Shown here one piece after another: positions 52,753-63,730 of a stretch of DNA of 64,000 nucleotides. Source of the DNA: Clarireedia homoeocarpa (lineage: Eukaryota; Ascomycota; Leotiomycetes; Helotiales; Rutstroemiaceae); the NCBI GenBank assembly GCA_001465935.1, contig LNKV01000073.1:42276-106275 (forward strand), given 5' to 3'. Made by a program: the position numbers and the translations under genes. Below the pieces are notes generated by a model that saw only the letters and a program-made list of their open reading frames with translations, searched no databases and was not told the origin of the DNA. Every line of letters begins with the position of its first letter. Positions within the stretch are counted from its first letter, which is position 1.

Positions 52753-54881
52753 CCAAATATAGAAGTCAACCTTTAGGAAGTTATATAGAGAGAGTCCGTC
52801 GCTCAAGTTGTCGCCAGAGCTGTCAAGCTAGCTCCCTAATAGTCGAAATCCTGGGCAAGGCTCATTGTCAAGGCTTGCCTGCGGCTGCTCCTGTTACTTA
52901 ACTCAAGCCCTATCAACAAACTCTCTTTATACATCGATCTCGCTACCAAAACCTCAAACGGTAGCCATCAAAGTGGGTAACGCGTTTGGCCAGCAGGGCC
53001 CTCAACGTAGCCCTTACCAATGCTATATCTATACAGCCGTTGTTGGAAAAAGCCTAGACTGTTGAATTTACAGAGAAAGTTGCTAGTAGATTATAAAGTA
53101 CTTTACCCAATCACTATACTAGTCTATTTACATATTTGTGTACCCTCTGCTTATTGTAACGGATCTTTATCAGCTATCACGACAATATACCAAGTGCCGG
53201 CGAAGCACCGCTAATTCTCAATTTCTCGGGTATATAACTACCCTAATCCTTCCCAGATATACAACAATTGATATTCTGTGAAAGCTTTTTATAGTAACGA
53301 CGTTACCGCAAAGCAGAAACTTCTCGACGATATACCTACTAGCTGCCTCTATAATGGTTTCTTCCAGATTACTGGGTACCCTGTTCCATTTAAACTCTAG
53401 CAGTGTATTATGGCTTGGAACAAGAATTTCTTTGACCTCTTACTCGAAGATAAGATATCCGTGAACAAAGGTGCATCGTCTACTCCTGTTAATTCCCTAA
53501 CCTCTTTATTCTTCTCTCTCTCTCTAACCTATGGTCAGTTGTTCCCGGTATATAGGTGGTTGTCCCTATAAGCTAGGTAGCCGACACCCTGCGGTATTTG
53601 GTGAGTACCCTACTACTCAAGACCAAAAGAACGACATTATAATAGAGACTGTGACCTATCCCTTTCAATTTACGACTTTCATCTACTACCCGAGAGTGTC
53701 TGGAGAGGCACAAAGCCCACTAATAGAATAGTAGACAAGGATAGTAGTATCTGGGATAGAAACAGCAGCATTTGGGGGATATTTGTCGAGCTGACGTTAC
53801 GTGTGTGGTAGATAGGGAATAATTACGCCAAGCAGTGGTATAGCGGAAATTTGCTGAAAAAAAAAAAAAAAAAACAATGCGCTACAGCTAAGACAAAGGC
53901 AGGATAGCTTGAAAGAAATATTACTATTCGATACTACGCATATGTAAGCAGGCGGGATACACGCTAGTTCTAATACAAAGAAAGAACCACGCCGGATTTC
54001 AAGAGTCTATCTACCAACGGCGAAACTCTCAGAATACATCCTTGCCACCTTAAATCGAAGTCTAAGGCCCGGAAAATTTTCTTTTATGACTGAGCTTACT
54101 ATTCAGACCCCCGAAGTCGAGGAAGATCTCTTATATCGTAATATGACAGGGGTGAAAGGTTGACGAGGCGATCGACGGCTCTGATGAAAGGATGAATAGC
54201 GTTTTATATTCAGATGATGACATGGTGGTGAAACTTTGGAGCCTGTTGAGTTGTTGAAAGGAAATGAAATGGTCGTTGGAGAGACTGTAGAGCATACAAA
54301 GATTCGATTATTGTAATTGAATGAAGTAGTAGTTCTTGCAGTGGTGGATAAGAAATATTTGTGTAGAACTCAACTTGCTATATATATGTGAATATATATG
54401 TGAAACCGCGGCAGGTATCTAGTGCTAGAATAGTAATTGTTGTCTTTTGTTGTTAGACAACTTGGTTGTCCAAAGTCATACCAAATGTTGCCTGCAATTG
54501 GGTCTAGATACAGGACGGACTGGCTCCAACTCAGGCCATACTGCCTAACTGTTGTAGATCCCCTCCATTCTATCACATTGCCTATAAACTCTAGCCCTTG
54601 TATTTCATTAGATCATTAAGTCATGGGACCAAAGAAATGGATTTACTGTCGCCAAGTATTTTCTGAGTAGTGAGCAATGCGGTCATGTTTCGGTTAACCT
54701 TTTAACGCACTCAATCAACGAGTTCAAATAGCTAAATTTGAGGAAATAGAAATCTCAGAAACGCCCCAGCTCTGACCAGACTGTAGTAAATGAAGCGACG
54801 AGAGAAAAGTACTGAAACTAATGATAGGGCAGTTTCCCAGGATAAAAGTATTCCCCGTAATATGAACGTGTACTGGAATTC
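52753..54881. other. Gene-poor stretch of about 2.1 kb
   Basis: No protein, RNA or complete mobile element recognised. Stop codons are dense in all frames. An A18 tract at about 53,857 and AT-rich flanks would fit an old, degraded retroelement, but no LTR pair or reverse-transcriptase motif could be seen. Confidence 0.5.
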
Positions 54882-56757
54882 TTATATCATCGGAACGCAG
54901 TAGTCCCGATTCTCCCTTACGCGGTCATAATAATGTGTAGTCATTGCTTCTCGATAGGCTGGCGGAGGTCCGTCATATTTTTCATTCGAAGGCGGTGTTG
55001 TGACAGAGTAATGGTTTGTATAAGGGCTGTTATTCTGATTCGAGGATACTTGATCCGGATTCGTCGCGGAGTAAGGCAGAACTGATGAGCGAACTGGAAC
55101 CTGATCGTCTCTGTGCGTCTGCAGATGGGCATGTCGTGGCGATTGATATAAAGCTTCGTTCATCGAAGAAACAGCTGATGGAGGATCATCGGTGTCGTTG
55201 GTAATCATTAGATAGAGAATATCCTAGATATTTGTCAACCCTTACTCATCTCCAGTTTTGAATTCTGAAATAACGTACCGTCTTCATACCCAGACCTTTT
55301 GCAGTCTTAATTAAACTCTGGTTTTCTTTTCCTGGTCCAGCAATCATTCCCCTTACACCACCAATCAGGCCAGGCCTTCCACCGCTTGTCCTTCTATCAC
55401 CGCCGACTGCTCCCATGGCAGTACTCAATAATCCACCACGACCACTATCCGAACTGCTTCTTCGCCTGCGTTCTTTTACATTTCTGATTCCTTTTTCGTG
55501 ATAATTTTCATCGTCCGAAACCCCAGTTAATAAACTTTTCAATCTACCACGATTGGCAGGGTGATTTGATTCTCCCAGGCGGCTTTTGAAAGTTGGTGCC
55601 GGCCCACTAACAAGAGCCGAGTCCGGGTTTTTGTATGCCTGAATGAAATGTTAATGTCGGCTCAAGCTTTTCAGAGACAAAGGAAGACACTTGCATAACG
55701 GGCCTGCGCTCGCTTATCTCCATAATCTGCAGTAAGATGACCCATCTTCTTCAAGCCAGTTTGCTGCATACGTCGCTCGTCTTGTGGATATATAAGTGAA
55801 GCGGAATTAGGAAGTTGAACTTCCGTAGCTAAGCCGGAGTTCTGCGCTTGCGAAGGATTGTAGATTAGGACCATGGCGAATAAGCCATGAGGCTTGAAGA
55901 TCTGCTCGTTTGCACGGTCGAGAAATGAGGTAGACCTAAGGCGAAGAGTAAGAACTTTGATTGATGCTAGGCAAAGGCTTAAAAAACTTACTGTCTCTTT
56001 GTTTGGTAACCCTTAGCTGCTTGGACTGCGATGGGAACTGTAATAGATACTACAAGTGGGGCAATTCCAGGTGCGAAGCCTACTCCTTGTGCAGCAACGT
56101 TGATAGCATCAAGATAGAGAGAAGACTGTTGTGTTATTAGTATAGGTGAGAAATTGATGAGTACTTGACATACCTTGTGAGCTTCATTGAATGCGTCAAT
56201 GAAATCCAAGAAAGTCTCTTGGTCGATACCACAATCGCCGAGTGCCGGAGCATAGGCTCTCAAAATCCCACGACTTTCGTCTTCGGGCCGTCTCTGTGGT
56301 ATGATGACGGGTTGTGAGAGTCCGCCTGTGTGTCTTAATTCATCACTGGATAATTCATAATCATAGAAGGAGACATCTTTCTCATAGACACCTTTTCGGA
56401 GCTGCCCAACAGACCCCGCAGTTAAGTACCTCCTGTACTTTTCATCTCTTCTCACATCAGCACTTATGCGATCAGCCAGGCTGTTTTGGTAATCTGCATA
56501 GTTTCGAAGATCTTGCTGCGCTCGCTCATTATCGTTGAAAGGGAGTTCTCGGAGTGAAGGATGTCGAGAAACTACACTGCATTAGTAAAGCATCGAATCC
56601 AAGGATGAGTTGACCGACCTCTGGTAGGATTGTTGTAGGACTGCCCGCGAATGACATCTTTGTTGTAATCCTTATTCCCTTGAGGTGATTGATAGGAAGA
56701 TTTGGCTTCGATTGCTAGTTCAATTCCAGAACTAATCAAGCCAGCAAGCTTCCCCAT
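54882..56757 (-). CDS. Conserved fungal protein of unknown function with a PPxY motif
   Basis: Six exons, 56757..56619, 56571..56174, 56125..55992, 55935..55689, 55638..55279 and 55223..54882, join in phase to 539 aa. The conserved core includes RRDEKYRRYLTAGSVGQLRK, a short LSQPVIIPQRRPED segment, FLDFIDAFNEAHK and a hydrophobic stretch FAPGIAPLVVSITVPIAVQA across exons 2-3, followed by SFLDRANEQIFKPHGLFAMV. I know this arrangement from uncharacterised ascomycete proteins often mis-named by automatic annotation. The middle is Gly/Arg/Ser-rich (SDSGRGGLLSTAMGAVGG) and the tail ends with GPPPAYREAMTTHYYDRVRE, a PPxY motif able to bind WW domains of Rsp5-type ubiquitin ligases or their adaptors. 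No catalytic motif was seen. The exon 1 acceptor (TGTAG) is the least certain junction. Confidence 0.78.
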
Positions 56758-57655
56758 GATAGTGAAACAAATTGAGTTCCTAGCGTTTGAGGATCCAGGT
56801 CAATGCTGATATGCCGATAGCAAGTAGTTGTTTCTTGAAATTTTTATTCACATTGAGCAGCAATGGAGCCTTATATTGTATAGACTCTTATATCCATCGC
56901 TCCCCAATAGAGTCAAGAGCGCAGCTGACACCTGAATAGGCGAGTGCCAAGCTACGTAGCAAGTTGAAATGCGAAGTGATTCCCAAATCGAAAGGAATTA
57001 CAGGCAGAATGTTTGTTCGAGTAGTATAAACGGTTAAGTTAATGGTCTGTAACGGATGGATTTCATGACCATAGATGGTAATAGAAGCGCAACCCGAAGG
57101 TCTAGATTCGATGGCTGATGTCTCGTACGGAAGAATTTACGCTACTCAACGACTACCCTTTTTGGTAATTATCATCGCGGCCTGCGTGGATCCCGTACCC
57201 TAACTGGATTTGGAACAGACCATCTAAATTGCGGAATTCCTACTGCAGCTTATTTGTCTGAATTGGTTACTTATCAATTAAGACAGCATGTAGGGATCCT
57301 CATTCCAAACCATTGCCATAAGACTTCTCCTGGTTATTTGATGTTGAACATCATGAGAAGACGGTTTCTCAGTGAGCAACTGCGAAAATTTTAGACCTTG
57401 AATAGCGGATATTTTTTGGAAACTTCGCCTACTCAAAGTGTTATTTGGCACAGTTGGGTATATCAAGAGTGAGAGAACATATCGTAACAATGAATGAGGA
57501 TATTGCATCATAGTAAATACACAAGACAAGCTACGATAAAATACAAAAGAAGCCCAAATAGTCTCCTTCTGTTCAATAAACTTTCCAATAATTCTCATAC
57601 TTTGGAGCTTTTGGCAAAGGACTTCGCTGCATGTCATCCACTTGAGTTTGATTGA
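56758..57655. other. Intergenic between two minus-strand genes
   Basis: Promoter region of the PPxY gene (ATG at 56757) and 3' flank of the DUF7702 gene. A 119-codon minus-strand frame at 57278-57637 has no recognisable domain and is not claimed. Confidence 0.5.
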
Positions 57656-58405
57656 CTATTTCTGCAGTTTCAGGGCAGCCGCACTGGCCAACAAATTCAT
57701 CAAAATGACGATAAATTCCTCGATGGTCTCCAAAAATAGTGGCTCTCCATTGGATCCATTGATGAATGAGAATGATTTGATGCTGGCAAATATTGATATA
57801 ATGCTGTAAAGTAGTCGCACAGCCAGGAAAGGATCTGCAATGACAGCGGCCCAGAACACGCGTGCATCACCTTTCGGGATGTAGTAGTAATCTTTGGAAG
57901 TCGCGACAATGAGTAAATCTGTATAAGATAAACAAAGATATATACCGCGATGCCGATTGGAATATATGGTTTGCCAGAGGGGAATTTGGAAGGCGTGCTA
58001 TCAAATTCTCGAATTCCGCCAACGACACAGAGTACGACAGCAGCCATGGTAGGAAAATGCATCAACTGAACAAGGCGACTACTTTTTAGAAATTGGGACT
58101 TGACCGTCTGACTTGTAGAGTGCACCGTATCCAGATATAACATCGGTACCGATCATTGAGTTAGTGAGAAATAATCGGAGTAGTGAGTTGAATCCGAAAC
58201 TTGCGTTCTCATTAGAACATAGGTAGCCATGGATAGAGACAGGATTGGCCGAGGTCTTTTCCAGAATGGACAAGGAGCTGTCTGTTCCCTGAGGAGGGTA
58301 GGTTATGATATCGTGCGAAGTACGTTTGACCGTCACCAGCATATAGTAGTTATATACCAGAAAAATGTAGTAGAATGGGAGTTGGGGTTGGTCGTACCAT
58401 TTCAT
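57656..58405 (-). pseudogene. DUF7702 multi-pass membrane protein, truncated and probably frameshifted
   Basis: Blocks in family order are found on the minus strand but in different frames: ANPVSIHGYLCSNENASFGF and SLLRLFLTNSM (~58,230-58,160), RLVQLMHFPTMAAVVLCVVG (~58,075-58,015), IGIAVYIFVYLIQIYSLSRL (~57,960-57,905), then FWAAVIADPFLAVRLLYSII and LETIEEFIVILMNLLA to the stop at 57656. These are transmembrane segments of the fungal DUF7702 family. The first junction may be an intron with a poor donor (GTACCG). Between SLSRLPK and DYYYIPKGDARV a one-base shift is needed, and the only GT...AG pair there is 27 bases, too short for a normal intron. The family's N-terminal helices are missing. 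It is most likely a decaying copy; a rescue by unusual splicing cannot be excluded. Confidence 0.55.
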
Positions 58406-58934
58406 TTTGATTCGCGTGCACAGTGCACAGTGCACAGCCCACAGCCCACAGCTTGACTAGCCTCGGACGCTACGCCGAGCATTCCTAAAACGGAATCCGA
58501 GCTGATTATGTAACCTCTAACATACGTACTCGTGCAGCGCTTCGGGAAAGGCAACCTTTTCCACGGGTCCAATCAAGCCTCTCTACCATGTTACCACAAT
58601 TCCGCCTCGGAACATCTAGCAAAGTAGCACCGAACTCTTCTAATCTTGCTGACGAGCTGAGTCTGACGAGCTGAGGCAGGTAAAAAACACGCAGGTAAAA
58701 AAGACGCAAAAGCTTGTTTGTCTTAAACATTGCTGATCGACGTCCACGCCCTGAATGCAACATCGGTGGAGCTTCGGGGTTCTTCTTCGGTATGGCAACA
58801 TCTCTTTTCCACTACATGAGGACTAGATAAATCTGAGGATACTCAGTGACTACCTATTTGATGCATACCGTTCGGAGGAAGCAAGAACTCAAGGTTCATA
58901 ACTCACAATCATCCTTCGTCAACTTGATCTCGAA
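58406..58934. other. Intergenic, upstream of the second Zn2Cys6 gene
   Basis: A direct repeat CAGTGCACAGTGCACAGCCCACAGCCCACAG (about 58,420-58,450) and a second one (GACGAGCTGAGTCTGACGAGCTGAG, 58,652-58,676) are visible. No gene recognised. Confidence 0.5.
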
Positions 58935-60738
58935 ATGGTGTATTGTGGAAAACCAAGTAAGGCTTGCGCTGAGTGTAGAGTGAGAAGGACGAAGGTAAGA
59001 ATGATAATCTATACATTCTTAACTAACGCTAATAATGAGCAGTGTGATACATTAACTCCATCATGCTCACAATGCATCCGCGCGGGTCGCAATTGTACCG
59101 GGTATAGGAGCGAGTCCGACATGATGTTTCGGGATCAAACAAACCATTACGCCAAGAAGAGTGGATCGCAAAATGAATCCATCGTTGTCATATCCAAACG
59201 CAAGAGGAAGCCCACACGTAGTACTGAGTTAGGAACATCTACTTCACAGACTGCTGCGACTCAACTCATGCAAATGGCGACGTGCATTTCTTTCGGTTCC
59301 GAATTATGTATTCCAGTTGAAGATCAGGCAACGTGCTACTTCTTTCGCAACTACGTTCTTGATGACAGCTCTACCAACGGTCCATTTCAGTACCTTCAGG
59401 ACATCTACAACATTGAAATTATCGGTCCCGCCTTGACTGATAGCATTGAATCGCTCGGGCTGGTGGGGCTGGCGAACTTCTGGCAATCTCCAGAAATGAA
59501 GTTTCACGCAAATAGGAAGTACAACTCAGCACTGAGATTGATGTCGTCACGATTGAGGAATGAGGAAGAAGCAAAAGAGAATCAGACCTTGGTGGCTGTC
59601 ATGCTTCTAGGATTTTATGAGGTAGGCTTCAGTCCTCACACGAATTCGTACTATATTGACACAGCATAGACCAACACCTGCTCTGGACCACAATCCATGG
59701 AGTCTTGGACAAAACATATCGTCGGAGCTTCGTCTCTTTTACAGCTCAGAGGAAAGAGTTGCGTGGAGAACAAGATTGGGCACAGCATATTTATTAATCT
59801 CAGAGCTCAAATCGTGAGTTAATGCACACTTGCTCTATATTATAGCTCTCTTGCTATACATGGCTACAGACGAGAGGTTGCTACTAACTAAAGTGAAGGT
59901 CACCAACAGCGTACAACGGCACGTCAGTGTTCCTGGTTTTATTAGGGAGTGGTCCGATTATGCTCTCCAATATCAATCCCCCACGGACGCCAATGGAAGC
60001 AAGCTAGCAGTGCTTATCATGGAATTTTGTGATTTACGTGCGACGATGACTTCATTTCACGACTACAGCAAAGCCGAACACATTATCCCTGCTGCTGTAG
60101 CAATTGATGCGAAACTCGCGGAGTGGATGGCAAATCAAACAGAAAGAATGTTCTACCGCACAGTAACTGTGAAGGAGAAGTCACCTCATGTTTTCTCGGA
60201 CCATTATCATGTCTACAATAGTGTGTGGGCAGCCGTAACTTGGAACAATGCCAGATGTATTCGAATCTTGATTCACGAAATAATCGCAGTCCAACTTACA
60301 TACCTAAAAAACACTCGGTATGATCTGTTGGAGCTAGAGCTTGGCTTACCTGTCTTCCTCGAGACCCAGCTAGAGACTTCTGCGACAACAATTGTCCAAC
60401 TCGCACACGACATCTGTGGCAGTGTGCCTTTTCTTCTCGGCTACAAGGAGGGCGAGGACCCAACACTATTGAATACTAAAGCAGTAAGTGGTAATTGTTT
60501 GCTGTGGCCGCTTTTCACAGCGGCCGTTACCGCGATGGTCTCGGATGTTATGTCAAACTGGGTCGCTGGCCGTCTCCGGGTCATTGCCGATGTTATGGGT
60601 ATTAAGCAAGCTGCCCCACTTGCACATATCCTAACAATTAGGAGGGAACTGATGATCATGGAACTTGAGGACATGAAAAATCAACCAGGCGCAGAATATG
60701 AAGATTGGACACATGGGAAGCTGATGGAATTGGCTTAA
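58935..60738 (+). CDS. Zn2Cys6 fungal transcription factor
   Basis: Exons 58935..58994, 59043..59621, 59670..59813 and 59899..60738 encode 540 aa. The zinc cluster is C11-x2-C14-x6-C21-x6-C28-x2-C31-x6-C38 (CAECRVRRTK | CDTLTPSCSQCIRAGRNC) and requires removal of the 48-base intron 58995..59042, which has no in-frame stop and would otherwise insert 16 residues into the cluster. The third intron (59814..59898) ends after a perfect TACTAAC branch, and joins LRAQI to VTNSVQRHVSVPGFI, a conserved join in this type of regulator. A nuclear-signal-like SKRKRKPTR follows the cluster. The C-terminal part resembles the uncharacterised 'fungal-specific TF domain 2' group. No target or neighbouring pathway is apparent. 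Confidence 0.85.
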
Positions 60739-61376
60739 TCAGGTTGCGTCGTGTTATGGTTGTGGCGCAGTAATCGTAAATGGATCATTTTAAAATCCGT
60801 ATTTTACCATCTTACCAAGATGTGAGGGACCACCGCACAATCATCTACGGACTTCTATATCTTTTTATTCCTTGCTTGTATTTGCGTTAAGATACCTACA
60901 CGGATAAAAAAGGACCGTCCCTTTCTGCAGATACAACGCCTCAAATCTCACCATAGACCTTGGAAACCACATCCTTTGGCCATTAAGTTAGAGACCAATT
61001 GAAAAAAATATTTATTTGTCCTATGTGGAGTTACTATTGGAACACACGCCGTAGGATTGTTGTAGCCTGTTATGAAGTGGTCCAGAAAATGGTCACTCCA
61101 ACGGCCACTACAAGCCCGGCGCTCTGCCGAAGGCAAGCAAACGGGCGAAGTTAGAAAACAGGTTGTTGCAAGTTCCTTAAAGTTATTTTGGACTGGGGTT
61201 CTGGGCACTGGACGGGTATAAATATTTGATTTTTTGCAACGGTCAGTGATTACTTTTCGTCATACAGGTATCTGCCGACCTATATGAGAACTACAACGGC
61301 GCCCATACAACAGAACTTGAAATCTCGCGAACACACGAAAGATCGAACACGAAGACCTCTCTTCTTCTAAGGAACA
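60739..61376. other. Intergenic, no gene recognised
   Basis: 3' flank of the Zn2Cys6 gene and upstream region of the interrupted gene at 61377. A minus-strand frame at 60948-61208 has no recognisable features. Confidence 0.5.
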
Positions 61377-61597
61377 ATGGGCATACATTCCAGACGGGCC
61401 AGGATGGTGGCGTGGGAGGATACGACGAAGAAAAGCTCGGGAAACGGCAAAAGTAGTTCGACTCAGAATGATGGTTCACGAGAAACGCCACGTCACAGGA
61501 CCAGGACTGGCGATAAGTCCGAAAAATCTACCAAATCCGTTTCACCTCATGAAACTCGCAAGAAAACGATAACGCTTCTGAGCAAGAGCACTCTCAA

Positions 61598-61669
61598 GCC
61601 GAGCGTGATGCGCAAGCCAAGCGTGATGCGCAAGCCAAGCGTGATGCGCAAGCCAAGCGTGATGCACAA
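61598..61669. repeat. Coding 18-bp minisatellite, four units
   Basis: Four units of GCCAAGCGTGATGCGCAA (first GCCGAG..., last ...GATGCACAA) at 61598, 61616, 61634 and 61652, encoding an RDAQAK hexapeptide repeat in the interrupted gene. Confidence 0.9.
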
Positions 61670-62014
61670 GCAGAACAACAAGAGATAACCCATAAAATTA
61701 TTGAGAGTGAAAAGAAGTTGAATAAACACCAAAATATATACGACATGAAACTCAAACAATATGCTATTGTTGACAGAGAAGCAAAAGAGATGCACCATAT
61801 GCCAGGCATCTCTGCTGAAGGCTACCATGAATCTAATCTGAAAAAGTGCTCAAGACGTCACTGGAAGACTGTGGCGAGTGATTTCAAAAAGATGCTCAAT
61901 GGTGACCTCAAAAAGCATATCATGGAGGACATGGAGAACTTGAGAAAATATTATAGAAGACTTTCGAACAAGGATAATGTTCCCATGATTGTTGATTGGA
62001 AAGCCGCGGTGGAT

Positions 62015-63475
62015 CACCAGGGGGTGTACTAATTACCGGACCACCGCAATTTAGCCGAAATCATCAAAAAGTGCATCAAAATCAACATTTTTTTATTGTA
62101 ACTACCACAAATCACTTTTAATAGGCTTCCCACCACTTGCAATTACTTGTTTACATCGTGCTGGCATCTCCCTAATACGGGCTCGAACTTCCTCCATCGT
62201 AATCTTGCTCTATTCGTCCTGGATGACCTCTTTTAGCTCCTCCAGCCCACGCCATTCCCTTTTGCGTACCCGTTGCTTTAGAACGTTCCAAATACCTTCA
62301 ATAGGGTTTAGATCAGGCGACTGAGGGGGGTGAACAATGCTAGGAATCCAATTTGCCTCTTTATACATCCCAGCTAGGCCATGCTTTCTCATCCTATGTG
62401 AGGGATCTCCATCCTCTTGTAGAAGCCAATCTGATGGGCAACTACCCCTTTCTGCCCTTAGCTTTTGAAGTGCATTGCAGTAAACAGGTAATAGACGCTC
62501 AACATAGTACTTCTGAGTCATTGCATTGCCTTTGGGCTTGACCTCCTTCTCATGGCCGATCGAGGCTTGCCATTCAGCTAGACGACATTCCCATGTATCA
62601 TCACTTTCAGCTCTCCTTCTCCTAGGCTTCCGAGGACGTTTAGGCTTCTCAATATATGCTTCTTTATCCTTGTAGAACTCAAGCTTGTCCGCTTTCGTAT
62701 ACCAGTTGATCCAGCCCGCAACATGCAATTTTGACCCTTCAAGAGCAGGCATTTCTTGGATATTTTCGGGGTCATATCGCGTTCCCTGCTCACGTAGGAT
62801 ATGCCCTACGCCCTGAGCAGCTGGATCAATATGGAACTCGTCTGTAAAGAGGATATAAGCCCAATACTCCTCAATAGTATCGCCGATATGGTCATAGCTA
62901 TATTGTACCCGCTTTGTCTTATTCGGTGGGGATATCTGCTTCTTAACATAGGCCTGTTTGTAGCGCCGAGCCTGTTTAGTATATCGACGCAGATTCCGAC
63001 CTAGTTGGCGCGGTTTAAGATGAATATGATGGTACTCAAGTTGAACCTCATATACCTGGTCGCGTACCGGGTTCGAATCAGGATCAACCAGCCTTTTATA
63101 GGTCTCGGGGGGGTGTCGCGGATGACACCCTAGGGTCTTTGAGAGCTTGCGAGTATGATGATACGCGTCTCTTCCTAATTCCTTGCGTTGCTCGATCCAT
63201 CGCTGTGCAGTACTATGAGCAATGCCGAAATCGCGTTCGAACGAGCGGAGTGATTTACTTGGCGTGCGCACGTCCAACGCATCGTAGAATCGGTATCTCT
63301 TTTGGGTAGAATGTTCCTTATATATAACTCCACTAGGAGGTGTAATATCACGCCTTGTACGTCTGGTGTTGACCATCTGGAATTGAGGTTGATTAAAAGG
63401 GTTGTTTATTAAAAGTGAGGTTTTTGAGGATTTCGCTTAAAATCGGTGGTCCGGTAATTAGTACACCCCCTGGTG
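62015..63475. mobile_element. Tc1/mariner-type DNA transposon with perfect 32-bp TIRs
   Basis: Terminal inverted repeats at 62015-62046 and 63444-63475 are exact complements over 32 bases, beginning CACCAGGGGGTGTACTAATT. The element is 1461 bp and carries one transposase gene on the minus strand. Flanks are ...GTGGAT on the left and GATTAT... on the right, so a GAT duplication is the simplest reading; a 9-base duplication with two C/T differences (GTGGATCAC and GTGGATTAT) is possible if the TIR starts at CAG. A plain TA duplication, usual for Tc1/mariner, is not seen. Perfect TIRs imply recent insertion. Confidence 0.9.
62210..63376 (-). CDS. Tc1/mariner-superfamily DDE transposase (premature stop near C-terminus)
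   Basis: ATG at 63376 opens 388 codons. The N-terminus has a helix-turn-helix (FERDFGIAHSTAQRWIEQRK). The catalytic acidic residues are expected in ILFTDEFHID, in LLQEDGDPSH and in PQSPDLNPIEGIWNVLKQR, the last block being characteristic of Tc1/mariner enzymes. An insert of Arg/Lys-rich sequence (KPKRPRKPRRRR) separates the first two acidic residues more widely than in classical Tc1. The frame ends at TAG 62210-62212, but the same sense continues for 35 more codons (SKITMEEVRARIREMPARCK, then to TAG at 62102-62104), matching the usual C-terminal 'R-I-x-x-M-P-x-R' tail. CAG to TAG is the probable cause. All catalytic blocks precede the stop. Confidence 0.88.
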   Translation of the reverse strand: MVNTRRTRRDITPPSGVIYKEHSTQKRYRFYDALDVRTPSKSLRSFERDFGIAHSTAQRWIEQRKELGRDAYHHTRKLSKTLGCHPRHPPETYKRLVDPDSNPVRDQVYEVQLEYHHIHLKPRQLGRNLRRYTKQARRYKQAYVKKQISPPNKTKRVQYSYDHIGDTIEEYWAYILFTDEFHIDPAAQGVGHILREQGTRYDPENIQEMPALEGSKLHVAGWINWYTKADKLEFYKDKEAYIEKPKRPRKPRRRRAESDDTWECRLAEWQASIGHEKEVKPKGNAMTQKYYVERLLPVYCNALQKLRAERGSCPSDWLLQEDGDPSHRMRKHGLAGMYKEANWIPSIVHPPQSPDLNPIEGIWNVLKQRVRKREWRGLEELKEVIQDE

Positions 63476-63730
63476 GATTATCACGAAGAATTGCATAAAG
63501 AATGGGAAGAAGAACTTAAAGAGGTTGACAAAAAACTGAATGATATTCTAGATACCCAAGAAAACAAGAAATCACGCACAAAGGTGGGTTTGGAACTGGA
63601 AGCTGTAGACATCAAGTGTTGGCAGGAGAAATATAAAATCATGGAGTATAGGAGGAAGATAGACTACGTAACGGGGAAATCGGACACGTACGAGGTCCCA
63701 GCTCACAACTATTTCTCGCTCTCGCTTTAA

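Larger units (their letters stand above)
61377..63730 (+). pseudogene. Host gene interrupted by a transposon, family unknown
   Basis: Coding sense is visible in three pieces. 61377-61~560 starts with ATG (MGIHSRRARMVAWEDTTKK). Then, after a frame change around 61,550-61,570, a helical Gln/Glu/Lys-rich piece contains four RDAQAK repeats and runs to 62014 (KHIMEDMENLRKYYRRLSN, IVDWKAAVD). After the transposon, 63476-63730 continues in register (YHEELHKEWEEELKEVDKKL, stop at 63728). Joining the flanks at the duplicated GTGGAT restores the sense ...KAAVDYHEELHK. The protein was Lys/Glu-rich and largely coiled-coil. No domain is recognised. The frame change near 61,560 may be an unrecognised intron; the insertion itself would abolish a full-length product. 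Confidence 0.6.

Noticed and set aside
52753..54300. Possible degraded LTR retroelement
   Set aside because: Only an A18 tract and high stop density; no LTR pair, primer-binding site or polymerase motif could be seen.
63060..63080. GGTTCGAATC, resembling a tRNA B box
   Set aside because: Lies inside the transposase coding sequence; no A box or acceptor stem pairs around it.
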